Source of the DNA: Methylophilaceae bacterium | Lineage (GTDB): Bacteria; Pseudomonadota; Gammaproteobacteria; Burkholderiales; Methylophilaceae | DNA: 64,000 nt | NCBI GenBank assembly: GCA_027488395.1 | Contig: JAIYBT010000010.1 | Span: 124,001 to 188,000, forward strand | Reading direction: 5' to 3' | In this document: positions 7,920 to 18,465 of the stretch, in pieces | Layout of the letters: the number at the start of each line of letters is the position of its first letter | Position numbering within the stretch: the first letter of the stretch is position 1 | Position numbers and translations under genes: made by a program | Notes under the pieces: model-generated | What the model was told of the DNA's origin: nothing | The model's database searches: none | What the model saw: only the letters and a program-made list of their open reading frames with translations

Positions 7920-10487
7920 TTACTCCACTGCACCTTCATCATCATCAGTCTCTACAATTTTCTCGAGGCCTGACAGTTTCTCACCTTCACCTAAATTAAT
8001 TAACGTTACCCCTTGCGCGGCGCGTCCCATATCACGAATCTCTTTAACGCGCGTACGGATCAATACGCCACCAGTGGTAATCAGCATAATTTCATCTTCA
8101 GCCGTCACCAGTTTGGCGGCAATCGCTAAACCATTACGTTCACTGACTGCAATGGCTTTCACCCCTTGTGTGCCGCGACCAGAATGACGGAACTCAGACA
8201 ATACCGTGCGCTTGCCATAACCGTTTTCTGTGGCAACCAATACAGATTCTTCTTCGCTGGTCGCAATCAATAATGAAAGCACTTGTTGCTTGGCGGCGAG
8301 CTTCATACCGCGTACCCCACGGGTCGCACGGCCCATCGGACGTACATCATCTTCAGTAAACCATACCGCTTTGCCGCCATTAGAGACCAAGACAATATCA
8401 TTACTACCGTTGGTGACTTCGGCACCAATTAAGTAATCGTTATCGTCTAAATTAATCGCAATAATGCCTGACTTACGCGGATTAGCGAACTCGTTAAGTG
8501 CTGTTTTTTTAACAGTCCCCATAGCGGTAGCCATAAAAATAAAGTGATTTTCGTCAAATTCTTTCACCGGCAAAATGGCGTTGATTTTTTCACCTTCTTC
8601 TAACGGGAATAAATTCACAATCGGTTTGCCGCGGCTAATACGACTGCCTTGCGGCACTTCATATACTTTTAACCAATACACGCGGCCACGGCTGCTAAAA
8701 CATAAGATGTAATCATGGGTATTGGCGACAAACATTTTGTCAATAAAGTCATCTTCTTTGGTTGCAGCCGCCTGCTTACCACGACCACCCCGTTTTTGCG
8801 CTCGGTATTCATCCAAAGGCTGCGATTTGACGTAGCCAGAATGCGACAATGTCACCACGACGTCTTGTGGCGTAATCAAATCTTCCAGTGACAAATCTTG
8901 CGTATTTTGTTCAATTTCTGAACGACGCTCATCACCAAATTGTTTTTGAATGTCATTGAGCTCTTCCACAATGATCGCAGTAACACGTTCTGGTTTCGCT
9001 AAAATATCCAACAAGTCAGCAATCAAATCCATCACTTCTTTGTATTCATTGACAATTTTATCTTGCTCAAGCCCAGTTAAACGTTGCAAACGCATTTGTA
9101 AAATCTCTTGCGCTTGTACATCAGATAACCAGTAACCCGTGGCTGATAAGCCAAACTCAATAGACAAACCTTCAGGCCGCGAGGCTTCCATCGCTGCTCG
9201 TTTTAGCATTTCTTCAACCACTGGCGATTGCCAACTTCTTGCCATCAACGCTTTTTTGGCTTCTGGCGGCGTCGGTGCTGCTTTAATAATTGCAATCATG
9301 TCATCGACATTAGCCAAGGCGACAGCTAAGCCCTCTAGCACATGGCCACGGTCGCGCGCTTTACGAAGCTCAAATACGGTACGGCGTGTGACGACCTCGC
9401 GACGATGCCGCAAAAAGGCCTCTAGCATTTGCTTCAAATTTAGCAGGCGTGGTTGGCCATCGAGCAAGGCCACCATATTCATGCCAAACGTATCTTGTAA
9501 TTGTGTTTGTTTGTATAAGTTGTTGAGGATCACTTCTGGCACTTCGCCGCGTTTGAGTTCAATGACCACACGCATGCCAGATTTGTCTGATTCATCACGT
9601 AAATCAGAAATACCGTCGATTTTTTTCTCGTTAACCAGCTCAGCAATTTTTTCGATCAAGGTCTTTTTATTGACCTGATAGGGTAACTCGTCAATGATGA
9701 TGGATTGACGGCCGCCTTTATCCATATCCTCAAAGTGCGTACGGCCACGCATGACAACGCGGCCTCGACCGGTACGATAGCCTTCTTTCACACCCACCGT
9801 GCCATAAATAATGCCCGCGGTCGGAAAATCTGGCGCTGGGATATATTCAATTAACTCGTCGATGCTGATGTCAGGCTGCTTGAGCAAGGCAAAACAAGCG
9901 TTTAACACTTCATTTAAATTATGGGGAGGAATATTGGTGGCCATTCCAACTGCAATCCCCGAACTGCCATTGATCAGCAAGTTGGGAATGCGGGTGGGCA
10001 TGATCAATGGCTCTTGCTCACTACCATCATAGTTAGGACCAAAATCTACGGTGTCTTTATCAATATCGGCGAGTAGTTCATGCGCAATTTTTGACATACG
10101 AATTTCGGTATATCGCATCGCCGCCGCGTTATCGCCATCCACCGAGCCAAAGTTACCTTGCCCATCAACGAGCATATAGCGCAAGGAAAAATCTTGCGCC
10201 ATACGCACGATAGTGTCGTACACAGCAGTATCACCATGTGGGTGATATTTACCAATCACATCCCCAACAATACGGGCGGATTTTTTATAAGGTTTGTTGT
10301 AGTCGTTCGAGAGTTCATGCATCGCAAACAAGACACGACGATGCACAGGTTTTAGACCATCACGCACATCGGGCAAAGCGCGTCCCACAATCACGCTCAT
10401 CGCATAATCGAGATAGCTGCGACGCATCTCATCTTCAAGACTAATCGGCAAGGTTTCTTTGGCAAATTGATCGGGAGATTGGCTCAT
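7920..10487 (-). CDS. gyrA: DNA gyrase subunit A
   Basis: Breakage-reunion subunit of gyrase, which introduces negative supercoils with GyrB. At 855 residues it has normal length. The N-terminal half carries [28 protein letters not shown] and, near residues 78-125, [12 protein letters not shown] with the catalytic tyrosine in AAMRYTEIR. The C-terminal half is the six-bladed beta-pinwheel with repeated Gly-rich blades such as [10 protein letters not shown] and [10 protein letters not shown]. The position equal to E. coli Ser83 is Thr and Asp87 is retained. The 3' end lies 100 bases before serC. An AT-rich leader and a terminator lie upstream. Confidence 0.97.
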   Translation of the reverse strand: MSQSPDQFAKETLPISLEDEMRRSYLDYAMSVIVGRALPDVRDGLKPVHRRVLFAMHELSNDYNKPYKKSARIVGDVIGKYHPHGDTAVYDTIVRMAQDFSLRYMLVDGQGNFGSVDGDNAAAMRYTEIRMSKIAHELLADIDKDTVDFGPNYDGSEQEPLIMPTRIPNLLINGSSGIAVGMATNIPPHNLNEVLNACFALLKQPDISIDELIEYIPAPDFPTAGIIYGTVGVKEGYRTGRGRVVMRGRTHFEDMDKGGRQSIIIDELPYQVNKKTLIEKIAELVNEKKIDGISDLRDESDKSGMRVVIELKRGEVPEVILNNLYKQTQLQDTFGMNMVALLDGQPRLLNLKQMLEAFLRHRREVVTRRTVFELRKARDRGHVLEGLAVALANVDDMIAIIKAAPTPPEAKKALMARSWQSPVVEEMLKRAAMEASRPEGLSIEFGLSATGYWLSDVQAQEILQMRLQRLTGLEQDKIVNEYKEVMDLIADLLDILAKPERVTAIIVEELNDIQKQFGDERRSEIEQNTQDLSLEDLITPQDVVVTLSHSGYVKSQPLDEYRAQKRGGRGKQAAATKEDDFIDKMFVANTHDYILCFSSRGRVYWLKVYEVPQGSRISRGKPIVNLFPLEEGEKINAILPVKEFDENHFIFMATAMGTVKKTALNEFANPRKSGIIAINLDDNDYLIGAEVTNGSNDIVLVSNGGKAVWFTEDDVRPMGRATRGVRGMKLAAKQQVLSLLIATSEEESVLVATENGYGKRTVLSEFRHSGRGTQGVKAIAVSERNGLAIAAKLVTAEDEIMLITTGGVLIRTRVKEIRDMGRAAQGVTLINLGEGEKLSGLEKIVETDDDEGAVE

Positions 10488-10585
10488 GCTAAACCCATTT
10501 ATAATTAAAATTTGTATGTCACAATTTTAACATGAATGCCATGTTTTCGACCTGTTTTGACCCTTTTGAGCGCAGAGACAGACAT

Positions 10586-10623
10586 AAAAAAACCCCACTC
10601 CATACCTGAGAGTGAGGTTTTTT
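10586..10623 (-). terminator. bidirectional rho-independent terminator
   Basis: Stem CCCCACTC/GAGTGAGG with one mismatch, extended by A-T pairs into an A run on one side and a T run on the other. It lies about 80 bases after the stop of the EpsD-like gene and just before the gyrA promoter region, insulating the two minus-strand units. Confidence 0.82.
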
Positions 10624-10702
10624 GTAGGATGTCACTGCTAGCGATTCATCACCAGATGAAAAGTGAACATGTTCACTCGAATGAATCGCTTCCAATCAAG
10701 GC

Positions 10703-11671
10703 TTACAAGCCCGATAAGCCTTTTTCAATGGCACGATTTTCAGGCTTGTTATTCGCATCGGCCGCTGGTGCTACAGGGGTTGGCGGCGGATTCACTGGGG
10801 CATCTTTTTTCAGCGCCGTGTTCGTGGTTTCACCGAGCTTCACGTCTTTAAACTCACCATAAAAATTGACTTCGGCTGCTTTACGGATGGCAGCCACTTC
10901 ATTTTTAATTAAAGTTTGTTGCTTACTATTGACCAAGAATTGCTGAATATAAGGTTTAGCTTTTTCTAAATCGACGGGTTCTTTGTCGACTTTTTCCAAG
11001 AAAAACAAACCCAATGCCGTTTGATTGTTGGCTAACAATACATCTTTTTCATTCATTTGACGCAACTTGATCGCGACTTCTGCGGGTAGCTGCTCAGCGC
11101 TACGTTTTGAAGCATTCACATTAAACACAAAGTTAGCTGCTTTTAGTTTGCTCGCAATTTCTTCTGAAGTTTTAACATCACCGATATCAGCTTTGATTTT
11201 TTCTGCATTGGCTGCACCATCTTTGACCAAAAATTCACGGATCACATACACACGACGATCACTAAACAACTCTGGATGATCTTGATAGAATTTATTGATT
11301 TCATCTGCGGTGGGTGGTGGTGTTTGATTTCCCGCAATTTTTTGTAAATAGGCTTGGGCCAATACTTGCTGCTTTGTTGCTTCCAGCACTTGTAGCACAT
11401 TGGGATCACGATCAAGCTTACTGTCTAGCGATTTTTGCGCCAGCAACTCTAAATCGACTAACTGTTGCAATACTTTCTCAGACGCTGGCTTGAGTTGCGC
11501 TGGATCCACTTTACCCACTTTTGATAACGCGAAATTAAGTTGATGCACAGTGATTTCTTTGTCATTTACTTTGGCAACCACTTGGGTATTACCAGATTTG
11601 TTATCGTGACTACCGCAGCCTGCCAACACGACTGACAACAAGACCGATGTCAGTACACTAATTTTTTTCAT
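10703..11671 (-). CDS. EpsD-family peptidyl-prolyl cis-trans isomerase lipoprotein
   Basis: Predicted periplasmic folding factor of the SurA/PpiC-like EpsD group, normally linked to exopolysaccharide export. The 322-residue protein starts at the ATG at 11671 (MKKISVLTSVLL), which sits behind an AAGGGA ribosome site; a longer frame adds six residues. It has a lipoprotein signal with lipobox LAGC near residue 19. An alpha-helical SurA-N-like region follows (VAKVNDKEITVHQLNFAL, LVDLELLAQKSLD, then FYQDHPELFSDRRVYVIREFLV). The C-terminus is a Pro/Ala-rich tail. It is a single-gene unit with a terminator behind it. No polysaccharide genes are next to it, so the export link is from the family only. 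Confidence 0.75.
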   Translation of the reverse strand: MKKISVLTSVLLSVVLAGCGSHDNKSGNTQVVAKVNDKEITVHQLNFALSKVGKVDPAQLKPASEKVLQQLVDLELLAQKSLDSKLDRDPNVLQVLEATKQQVLAQAYLQKIAGNQTPPPTADEINKFYQDHPELFSDRRVYVIREFLVKDGAANAEKIKADIGDVKTSEEIASKLKAANFVFNVNASKRSAEQLPAEVAIKLRQMNEKDVLLANNQTALGLFFLEKVDKEPVDLEKAKPYIQQFLVNSKQQTLIKNEVAAIRKAAEVNFYGEFKDVKLGETTNTALKKDAPVNPPPTPVAPAADANNKPENRAIEKGLSGL

Positions 11672-11744
11672 TTTTAATCCCTTAAACATACAAAAACTTC
11701 ATGAGTATATAACGACTTTGTAGTCAATTTTATGACGTTTTACA

Positions 11745-12938
11745 TCACCCGATAGGAGATGACAATAACATTAAATCATTTTTTAAATCTTCGATGTGCT
11801 CTAAACCGACAGCGATCCGTACTAAATTATCATGTATTCCCGCGGCGAGTCGCGCCTCAGGACTGACTCTGCAATGCGTGGTTGTGGCTGGATGGGTAAT
11901 CGTTGATTTAACATCGCCCAAATTAGCGGTGATTGAAATCATCTGTGTTGCATCAATCACCTCCCATGCAGCTGCTTGTAAGGTTTGATCCGCACGAGGG
12001 ACAACCTCAAAGCTGACGATGCCTCCGCCTAAGCGTTGTTGCTTAGCAGCAAGCGCATATTGGGGATGAGAAGCCAACCCTGGATAATGCACACGCGAAA
12101 CACGCGGCTGTTGTTCAAGCCAATTGGCCAGAGCGAGCGCACGACTGGCATGCGCTTCCATTCTAACTTGTAACGTCTCTAACCCTTTTAAAAATACCCA
12201 AGCGTTAAATGCACTCATGGTGACACCTGCAGTGCGCAAATAACCATACACAGGTTCCATCACCGCTTTACTGCCGAGCACGGCGCCCCCTAATACTCTG
12301 CCTTGGCCATCGATATATTTTGTAGCGGAGTGAATGATAATATCGGCACCCAGCTTTAATGGCTGTTGTAATGCTGGCGTGCAAAAACAATTATCAATTA
12401 CCAATAAGGCGCTTGCATGGTGCGCAATCACAGAAAGCGCTTCGATGTCAGCAACTTCGGTAAGTGGATTAGAAGGTGTTTCTGCAAAGAGTAATTTAGT
12501 ATTCTTTTGAGTGGCGGCTTGCCACGCATCCAAATCTGTTAAGGCAACAAAAGTGACTTCTAAGCCCCATTTTTTCATGATGTTGCTAAACAGCTGGACG
12601 GTTGTCCCAAAAAGACTACGTGATGCAACGATATGATCACCCGCTTGGCACAAACCCATCACACAAGCCAAAATAGCGGCCATGCCACTGGCAGTTGCAA
12701 CGCACTGCTCTGCACCCTCCAACGCAGCAAGCTTGTCTTGAAACATGGTCACGGTGGGATTAGTAAACCGTGAATAAATATTCCCTGACTCACTGCCGCT
12801 AAACCGCGCAGCCGCTTGCGCTGCATTTTTAAATTTAAAACTTGAGTTCAGAAACAATGCTTCTGAATTTTCTCCAAATTCAGTGACCTGCGTCCCTGCG
12901 CGGACGGCTAAGGTTTCTAAATGATATTGCTCGTTCAT
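11745..12938 (-). CDS. metZ: O-succinylhomoserine sulfhydrylase MetZ
   Basis: PLP enzyme of the Cys/Met metabolism family that makes homocysteine directly from O-succinylhomoserine and sulfide, by-passing cystathionine. The 397-residue product has ETLAVRAGTQ at its start, YSRFTNPTV, and the cofactor lysine in HSATKYIDGQGRVLGG. The C-terminus has SLGDVKSTITHPATTTH-like text (TANLGDVKSTITHPATTTHCR). It lies downstream of purF, the usual position of metZ in beta- and gammaproteobacteria, but a terminator lies between them, so it may have its own promoter. Acetyl- versus succinyl-homoserine preference is assigned from this context. Confidence 0.92.
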   Translation of the reverse strand: MNEQYHLETLAVRAGTQVTEFGENSEALFLNSSFKFKNAAQAAARFSGSESGNIYSRFTNPTVTMFQDKLAALEGAEQCVATASGMAAILACVMGLCQAGDHIVASRSLFGTTVQLFSNIMKKWGLEVTFVALTDLDAWQAATQKNTKLLFAETPSNPLTEVADIEALSVIAHHASALLVIDNCFCTPALQQPLKLGADIIIHSATKYIDGQGRVLGGAVLGSKAVMEPVYGYLRTAGVTMSAFNAWVFLKGLETLQVRMEAHASRALALANWLEQQPRVSRVHYPGLASHPQYALAAKQQRLGGGIVSFEVVPRADQTLQAAAWEVIDATQMISITANLGDVKSTITHPATTTHCRVSPEARLAAGIHDNLVRIAVGLEHIEDLKNDLMLLSSPIG

Positions 12939-12980
12939 GACACCTCGTTGTTCTGCCCATCATAGGCGGTTACACCAATG

Positions 12981-13019
12981 AAAAACCCGTTAAAGCAATC
13001 TATGCTAAAACGGGTTTTT
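12981..13019 (-). terminator. rho-independent terminator between purF and metZ
   Basis: Stem AAAAACCCGTT/AACGGGTTTTT around a 17-base loop that can itself pair in part. It has T runs in both directions and closes the long cvpA-purF transcription unit. Confidence 0.85.
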
Positions 13020-13138
13020 GGTCTCTCGCTTTAGCAGAATTTATAATGCGCTCGCAAGCTGAGTTAGGCTTTGTTTAATGTTGGCCACTCAAATCAGCGC
13101 AATTTCATTTAACGCTTTAACCGTTTAACTGTCAAGCA

Positions 13139-14674
13139 TTATTCTGCACCAACTAAATCGGTCGATAACAGGTTTAAATCCAATTGGGTGGTAGAGTTTG
13201 GCGGTAATTGTTTTTTGTTGGCGTCATTGCGCGCATTTTCAATGCGATTTAAATATTGACTATCCACATCCCCAGTCACATAGACGCCATCAAAACAACT
13301 GCAATCAAACTGCGTCATGTGCGGGTTTGATTTGGTAATGCTTTCTTTTAAATCTTCTAAATCTTGGTAAATCAGTGCATCCGCGCCAATTTCAGCACAA
13401 ATTTCTTCATCGGTGCGATTGGTGGCTAACAGTTCGTGCCGGCTTGGCATGTCGATACCGTAGACATTAGGAAAGCGAACAGGCGGCGCAGCAGATGCAA
13501 AATATACTTTATTAGCGCCCGCATCGCGTGCCATTTGCACAATCTGTTGCGAAGTGGTGCCACGCACAATCGAATCATCGACTAACAACACATTTTTACC
13601 TTTAAACTCGATGCCGATTGGATTGAGCTTTTGACGCACGGACTTTTTGCGCAATGCTTGTCCTGGCATGATGAACGTACGACCAATATAGCGATTTTTA
13701 ATAAACCCTTCGCGATAGTCCAAGCCTAAAGCGATGCCTAATTGTAACGCGCTAGGACGGCTGGTGTCAGGAATAGGAATCACCACATCAATGTGCTTAT
13801 CTGCCCATTCACGCTTGATCTTCTCTGCCAATAAGCTGCCCATATCTAAGCGAGTTTGATACACAGAAACACCATCAATCACAGAGTCTGGGCGAGCTAA
13901 ATACACATATTCAAAAATACACGAGGTTAGTTTTGCGTTTTCAGCACATTGACGGCTATATAAATGACCATCCATATCGATAAACACGGCTTCGCCGGGT
14001 TCTACATCCCGAAGCAAGGTAAAGCCAAGCACATCTAAAGCAACACTTTCTGAGGCAACAATATACTCAGTCCCTTTATCGGTTTCTTGTTTGCCAATCA
14101 CCAAGGGTCGAATACCAAATGGATCACGGAAGGCCAACATTCCAAAATTCGCAATCATGGCCACTACAGCATAAGCGCCTTTACAACGCTTATGTACGCC
14201 TGCAACAGCATCAAATACGACATCGCTATTCAGTAAAGCACTTTTAGAGGTATGTTCAATTTCGTGCGCCAATACATTGAGCAGCACTTCGGAATCAGAG
14301 CTGGTATTAATATGCCGTAAATCCTGCCTAAACATTTCCGATTTTAATTGCTCAGAGTTGGTTAAGTTTCCGTTATGACCCAACACGATGCCAAATGGGG
14401 AATTGACATAAAATGGTTGCGCCTCAGCAGCACTGGATGAACCAGCGGTTGGATAACGCACGTGCGCAATACCGACGTTTCCGACCAGATTTCGCATATG
14501 ACGGGTGTGAAATACATCTTTCACTAAGCCATTATTTTTATGCATGTGAAAAGAGTTTCCATCACAAGTCACAATGCCTGCGGCATCTTGACCTCGATGT
14601 TGTAACACCAGCAAGCCATCATATAACAATTGGTTGACTGGATTTTTACCGACAATGCCAATGATTCCGCACAT
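13139..14674 (-). CDS. purF: amidophosphoribosyltransferase PurF
   Basis: First committed enzyme of purine synthesis, making phosphoribosylamine from PRPP and glutamine. The 511-residue protein begins [20 protein letters not shown], so Cys2 is the processed N-terminal nucleophile of the glutaminase domain. [11 protein letters not shown] and HNGNLTN follow. The C-terminal phosphoribosyltransferase half contains [14 protein letters not shown], the PRPP loop. It lies 28 bases after cvpA in the conserved cvpA-purF pair. Confidence 0.97.
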   Translation of the reverse strand: MCGIIGIVGKNPVNQLLYDGLLVLQHRGQDAAGIVTCDGNSFHMHKNNGLVKDVFHTRHMRNLVGNVGIAHVRYPTAGSSSAAEAQPFYVNSPFGIVLGHNGNLTNSEQLKSEMFRQDLRHINTSSDSEVLLNVLAHEIEHTSKSALLNSDVVFDAVAGVHKRCKGAYAVVAMIANFGMLAFRDPFGIRPLVIGKQETDKGTEYIVASESVALDVLGFTLLRDVEPGEAVFIDMDGHLYSRQCAENAKLTSCIFEYVYLARPDSVIDGVSVYQTRLDMGSLLAEKIKREWADKHIDVVIPIPDTSRPSALQLGIALGLDYREGFIKNRYIGRTFIMPGQALRKKSVRQKLNPIGIEFKGKNVLLVDDSIVRGTTSQQIVQMARDAGANKVYFASAAPPVRFPNVYGIDMPSRHELLATNRTDEEICAEIGADALIYQDLEDLKESITKSNPHMTQFDCSCFDGVYVTGDVDSQYLNRIENARNDANKKQLPPNSTTQLDLNLLSTDLVGAE

Positions 14675-14702
14675 AATAACTTCCTAATTAGCTTTCAAAA
14701 TT

Positions 14703-15218
14703 TTAAACGTCGATCAAGGTCGAGGGTTTGCCAAAATGCACTTTAGAGGCAATGCTCTCTGGCAACCAGGGGCGAAATTTCAGCACCAAGGCTTCAAGTG
14801 GTGCGCTTAGCATGGCGTTGGTCCAGCGAGGGTCTTTCGGGAGATTGGTCATGCTTGCCAAAATCATGATGATCAAAATCAATATTAATCCGCGCACACT
14901 GCCGACAAACCCACCCAATAATCGATTCACGCCACCCAAACCAGCCGCCTTCATGATGCTTGTTAATACAATGGAGATGAGGCTAGCGCACAACAATACC
15001 AACAGGAAAATGGCTATAAAGGCCGCAATCACTTTTAAACTGTCACTGGGTATTTGACTTGGCACATAGGGCAATACGGTGGGATTCCATGTTTTGGCTA
15101 CATAAAAGGCTAGCAACCAGCCAAATACCGAAAATAGTTCACGGATAGCGCCGCGCATTAAACCGACAATAATAGACAGTCCCAGTACGGATAACACGAT
15201 GTAATCAAACGCAGTCAT
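14703..15218 (-). CDS. cvpA: CvpA family membrane protein
   Basis: Inner-membrane protein named for its need in colicin V export; linked by the family to envelope maintenance. The 171 residues hold about four hydrophobic segments: 1-35, 58-85 (VIAAFIAIFLLVLLCASLISIV) and 100-120 (GSVRGLILILIIMILASM), with GLMRGAIRELFSVFGWLLAFY marking the family N-terminus. It precedes purF and starts four bases after the SPOR-domain gene ends, so it is transcribed with both. Confidence 0.92.
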   Translation of the reverse strand: MTAFDYIVLSVLGLSIIVGLMRGAIRELFSVFGWLLAFYVAKTWNPTVLPYVPSQIPSDSLKVIAAFIAIFLLVLLCASLISIVLTSIMKAAGLGGVNRLLGGFVGSVRGLILILIIMILASMTNLPKDPRWTNAMLSAPLEALVLKFRPWLPESIASKVHFGKPSTLIDV

Positions 15219-15222
15219 GCTC

Positions 15223-16236
15223 TTATTTACCTACAACAATGCCATTCACCCCAAGGGCTGACATTTGTTGCTGTGCAGTTTGCGCATCTGAGCGTTGAGA
15301 ATAAATTTGCGAGCGAAGTTTAAATGTTTGTTGGCTGCCTGAGACAGGCTCTACCACAGATTCGATGCCTGCTTGGGCTAGTTTTTGTCTAAGACTATCG
15401 AGATTATTTGGATCTGAAAACACGCCAAACTGAACAAAAAATTTACCGGATGGATGCTCTGTTGACTTTTGCACTGTTGCTTTATGCTCAATTAATTTTG
15501 CTTGCTTTTTTGCAAGTGCTTGTTTGTCTTTTTCATCCTGCGATACTTTTGTGTCGGCTTGACTTTGCGCATGTTTAGCGCCTGCCAAGGTAGGACGATT
15601 TAGTTCAGCATTTTTTACCTCTGCTTTGCCTGTTTCGTCCTTGGGTTCGTTTGTTTTTTTGCTGACTGGCGCCGCAATCGGATTTGCCACAATGGAGGCA
15701 GGTGACATAGCGACAGCTGTGTTAGGTTTCGGCTCAGGTTTAATCTCTGCCTTTATGACTGGTTCAGCGGTTGCGGCAACAGGAGCGGTATCAGAAGCTT
15801 GTGGGGCTTTATTTGTTTGAGTATTTGTACGATTTGTTTGAGTATCAGTACGATTTGTTTGAGCCTCTGCAATGGGTTGGGCGGCTACATTAGGTTGTTC
15901 AGTTGCTGCTTTTTTTGAAGTCTCGTTGGGCGTATCGGCGGACGTTGAGGCTTCATCAGCTTGTGTTGCACGCGTGGGTTCTGTCACTGATACCGTTTCA
16001 TCTGACGCGACAGGATTGGATTCAATTGTTGATGCAGAAGGTAGCGCAGTGTCTGTAGACGCTTCATTTACCACGGTAATGTTGACGTCTTCTTGTGCAA
16101 GATCTGCCACTCTATCTTTCAACACAAAAGGCAAAACAATTAACATCAAAATGACTAGCGTAACTGCACCAACTAACCTTCTGCGGGCAGTTTTTTTGAG
16201 AATGAGTTCTTTATCAGTCAATGCATCGCTCGCCAT
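15223..16236 (-). CDS. SPOR domain-containing protein (DedD-like)
   Basis: Single-pass inner-membrane protein with a periplasmic C-terminal SPOR domain, the module that binds denuded peptidoglycan at the septum. In 337 residues the transmembrane helix is near 20-42 (RLVGAVTLVILMLIVLPFVL), after a short cytoplasmic tail. A long Ala/Thr/Glu/Lys/Pro-rich low-complexity linker (about 50-255) follows, then the SPOR domain near 260-335 (FFVQFGVFSDPNNLDSLRQK). The linker contains a short tandem repeat. It lies between folC and cvpA, the usual DedD position. Confidence 0.85.
   Translation of the reverse strand: MASDALTDKELILKKTARRRLVGAVTLVILMLIVLPFVLKDRVADLAQEDVNITVVNEASTDTALPSASTIESNPVASDETVSVTEPTRATQADEASTSADTPNETSKKAATEQPNVAAQPIAEAQTNRTDTQTNRTNTQTNKAPQASDTAPVAATAEPVIKAEIKPEPKPNTAVAMSPASIVANPIAAPVSKKTNEPKDETGKAEVKNAELNRPTLAGAKHAQSQADTKVSQDEKDKQALAKKQAKLIEHKATVQKSTEHPSGKFFVQFGVFSDPNNLDSLRQKLAQAGIESVVEPVSGSQQTFKLRSQIYSQRSDAQTAQQQMSALGVNGIVVGK
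15811..15867. repeat. 21-base tandem repeat inside the SPOR protein linker
   Basis: Two near-identical 21-base units (15811-15831 and 15832-15852) and a partial third, encoding a TQTNR(T/D) pattern on the minus strand. The unit is a multiple of three, so copy-number change would alter linker length without shifting frame. Confidence 0.8.
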
Positions 16237-16277
16237 AATGTGATTCGCGTTAATTCAATCGCTTGAACAATCGAGCC

Positions 16278-17573
16278 CTAACTTTCTAAAGCATCGATTG
16301 AAGTACACTGCAAGATCGCAGCCACCGTAAAAAATGAACCAAATACAATGATTTTATCATTTTTTGTTGCTTTGTTATAACAGTGACTCAGCGCCATAGC
16401 AAGGCGCTCAAAGCAATGAATGTGATCTTGTGACACATGGGGTTGCAAACAACTGAGCAAATAATCTAGTTTGGCTGCACGCGGATGCACAATAGGCGCT
16501 ATCGCCCAAACGTCAATCATAGAATGTAACTCAGCGATCACGGCAGGAATATCTTTATCGGCCAACATGGAAAACACGGCATATACACGTCCACCGCCTG
16601 CACGTATGGTCTCTAGGTTATGTCGTAGCGCACGTGCTGCATGCGGGTTATGTGCAACATCTAAAATAATATCTGGGGCATGATGCCAATACTGAAAACG
16701 CCCAGTGACCTGTGTCATGCTAATCGAAGACACCAATGTTTCAGTATCGACTTTAAGTTTGGTCTGTAAAGCACGTACAGCGTAGATGACACTGGCTGCA
16801 TTTTGCCATTGATACGCCCCTTGCAAAGCTAACTGCGAAAATAACAAGGTGCCTTGCGCATCCTGATATAACGCAGCGGTGGCTTGTGGTGTTACCGAAA
16901 AATCAACTCCGTTGCGTGCCAACGTCGCATTTAATTGTTGTGCATGCGTCAATAATGCACTTGGTGGATGTAAGTCGCCGCAAATAGCCACTTGTTGCGC
17001 ACGATAAATACCCGCTTTTTCAAATCCAATGGCCTCACGGGTATTGCCTAAAAATTCCATATGATCAAGATCGACATTGGTCACAATGGCGCAGTCCGCA
17101 TCGACAATATTGACTGCATCCAGACGCCCACCCAAACCCACTTCTAAAATGGCGATGTCTAAACCTGCTTGTTCAAACGCCCACAAGGCCGCCAGCGTGC
17201 CCATCTCAAAATAGGTTAACGCAATCTCACCACGCCGCTGCTCGACGGCTAAAAAGGCATCACAAAGCAACGTATCTGCAATCAATTGCCCATTAAAACG
17301 CACCCGTTCTTGGTATTGCAATAAATGTGGAGAGGTATAACAACCAACTTGATAGCCCGCTTGGGTGTAAATACGTTCTAACATGGCACAAGTGGAACCT
17401 TTGCCATTGGTACCACCCACAGTGATCACCAGATAGTTAAAACGAAGATTAAGTCGGTCTGCGACCTCACGAACCCGAGACAATCCCATTTCGATGGTTG
17501 CAGGATGAAGCGATTCGATATAAGCAAGCCAGCCCGCAACCGAATTGGGAAAGCTTAAAGCGGCAGGTGGCAT
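16278..17573 (-). CDS. folC: bifunctional dihydrofolate / folylpolyglutamate synthase FolC
   Basis: Adds glutamate to dihydropteroate and extends folate polyglutamate chains with ATP. The 431-residue product shows the Mur-ligase-type P-loop VGGTNGKGSTCAMLE near residue 52, then SPHLLQYQERVRFNG, and the central VGLGGRLDAVNIVDAD. Its ATG overlaps the accD stop by one base (TAATG), a classic translational coupling. It is followed by the SPOR gene after 41 bases. Confidence 0.95.
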   Translation of the reverse strand: MPPAALSFPNSVAGWLAYIESLHPATIEMGLSRVREVADRLNLRFNYLVITVGGTNGKGSTCAMLERIYTQAGYQVGCYTSPHLLQYQERVRFNGQLIADTLLCDAFLAVEQRRGEIALTYFEMGTLAALWAFEQAGLDIAILEVGLGGRLDAVNIVDADCAIVTNVDLDHMEFLGNTREAIGFEKAGIYRAQQVAICGDLHPPSALLTHAQQLNATLARNGVDFSVTPQATAALYQDAQGTLLFSQLALQGAYQWQNAASVIYAVRALQTKLKVDTETLVSSISMTQVTGRFQYWHHAPDIILDVAHNPHAARALRHNLETIRAGGGRVYAVFSMLADKDIPAVIAELHSMIDVWAIAPIVHPRAAKLDYLLSCLQPHVSQDHIHCFERLAMALSHCYNKATKNDKIIVFGSFFTVAAILQCTSIDALES

Positions 17574-18439
17574 TAAGCGGCTTGCGTTATATGCATTAAG
17601 TTAGATAAGACGACACTTAAGGTTTGACGCATTTCTCGGCGATCTACGATCATATCAATGGCACCATGCGTTAACAAAAATTCAGCACGCTGAAAACCTT
17701 CTGGTAAGGTTTCACGCACGGTTTGTTCAATTACACGCGGGCCAGCAAAACCAATTAACGCATTGGGCTCAGCCACAATCACATCCCCCAACATTGCAAA
17801 GCTTGCAGAGACCCCTCCCATGGTAGGGTCGGTTAATACAGAAATGTAAGGCAATCCAGCCTCTGATAATTTTGTGAGCGCAGAACTGGTTTTGGCCATT
17901 TGCATGAGCGACAGTAGACCTTCTTGCATGCGCGCACCACCACTGGCAGCAATACAAATAAACGCACAGCGATGATCAATGGCCGCTTGAACCCCGCGCA
18001 CAAAACGCTCGCCAACCACCGAGCCCATCGATCCACCCATGAATTTAAATTCAAATACGGCTGCGACCACTGGCACCGTGGCCATTGTGCCACGCATCAC
18101 GATCAATGCATCTTTTTCACCCACATCACGTTGTGCTGATTTCATCCGTTCAGCATAGGTTTTAGAGTCTTTAAATTTAAGTGCGTCCACAGGCGTCACT
18201 TCGGCACCGATTTCAATGCGACCTTCAACATCCAGTAGCACATTTAACCGGTCTCTGGCACCTAGGCGATGGTGATGACCACATTGCGGACACACTTCAA
18301 GATTGGCGTCTAAATCAGTACGATAAAGCACGGTCTGACAAGCATCACATTTATGCCATAACCCCTCTGGCATCGAGCGTTTTTGCGCAGAATCTACTGC
18401 ACGTTTGATTTTTTGCGGAATCTTATCTAACCAGCTCAT
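17573..18439 (-). CDS. accD: acetyl-CoA carboxylase carboxyltransferase subunit beta
   Basis: Forms the carboxyltransferase with AccA that moves CO2 from biotin to acetyl-CoA, giving malonyl-CoA. In 288 residues the zinc ribbon is at about 28-50 ([20 protein letters not shown] and CGHH). The crotonase-like carboxyltransferase core follows with [20 protein letters not shown] and [15 protein letters not shown], and the conserved [11 protein letters not shown]. The trpA-accD-folC order is conserved in betaproteobacteria. Confidence 0.97.
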   Translation of the reverse strand: MSWLDKIPQKIKRAVDSAQKRSMPEGLWHKCDACQTVLYRTDLDANLEVCPQCGHHHRLGARDRLNVLLDVEGRIEIGAEVTPVDALKFKDSKTYAERMKSAQRDVGEKDALIVMRGTMATVPVVAAVFEFKFMGGSMGSVVGERFVRGVQAAIDHRCAFICIAASGGARMQEGLLSLMQMAKTSSALTKLSEAGLPYISVLTDPTMGGVSASFAMLGDVIVAEPNALIGFAGPRVIEQTVRETLPEGFQRAEFLLTHGAIDMIVDRREMRQTLSVVLSNLMHITQAA

Positions 18440-18465
18440 GACCTCTCCTACTGTCTTTTTTTATG

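Noticed and set aside
8950-9678. Long antisense frames inside gyrA
   Set aside because: Composition is Ser/Thr-rich in the way typical of frames opposite a coding gene.
10170-10260. GyrA Thr at the Ser83-equivalent position as quinolone resistance
   Set aside because: Threonine is a natural state in many bacteria and Asp87 is intact; sequence alone does not show resistance.
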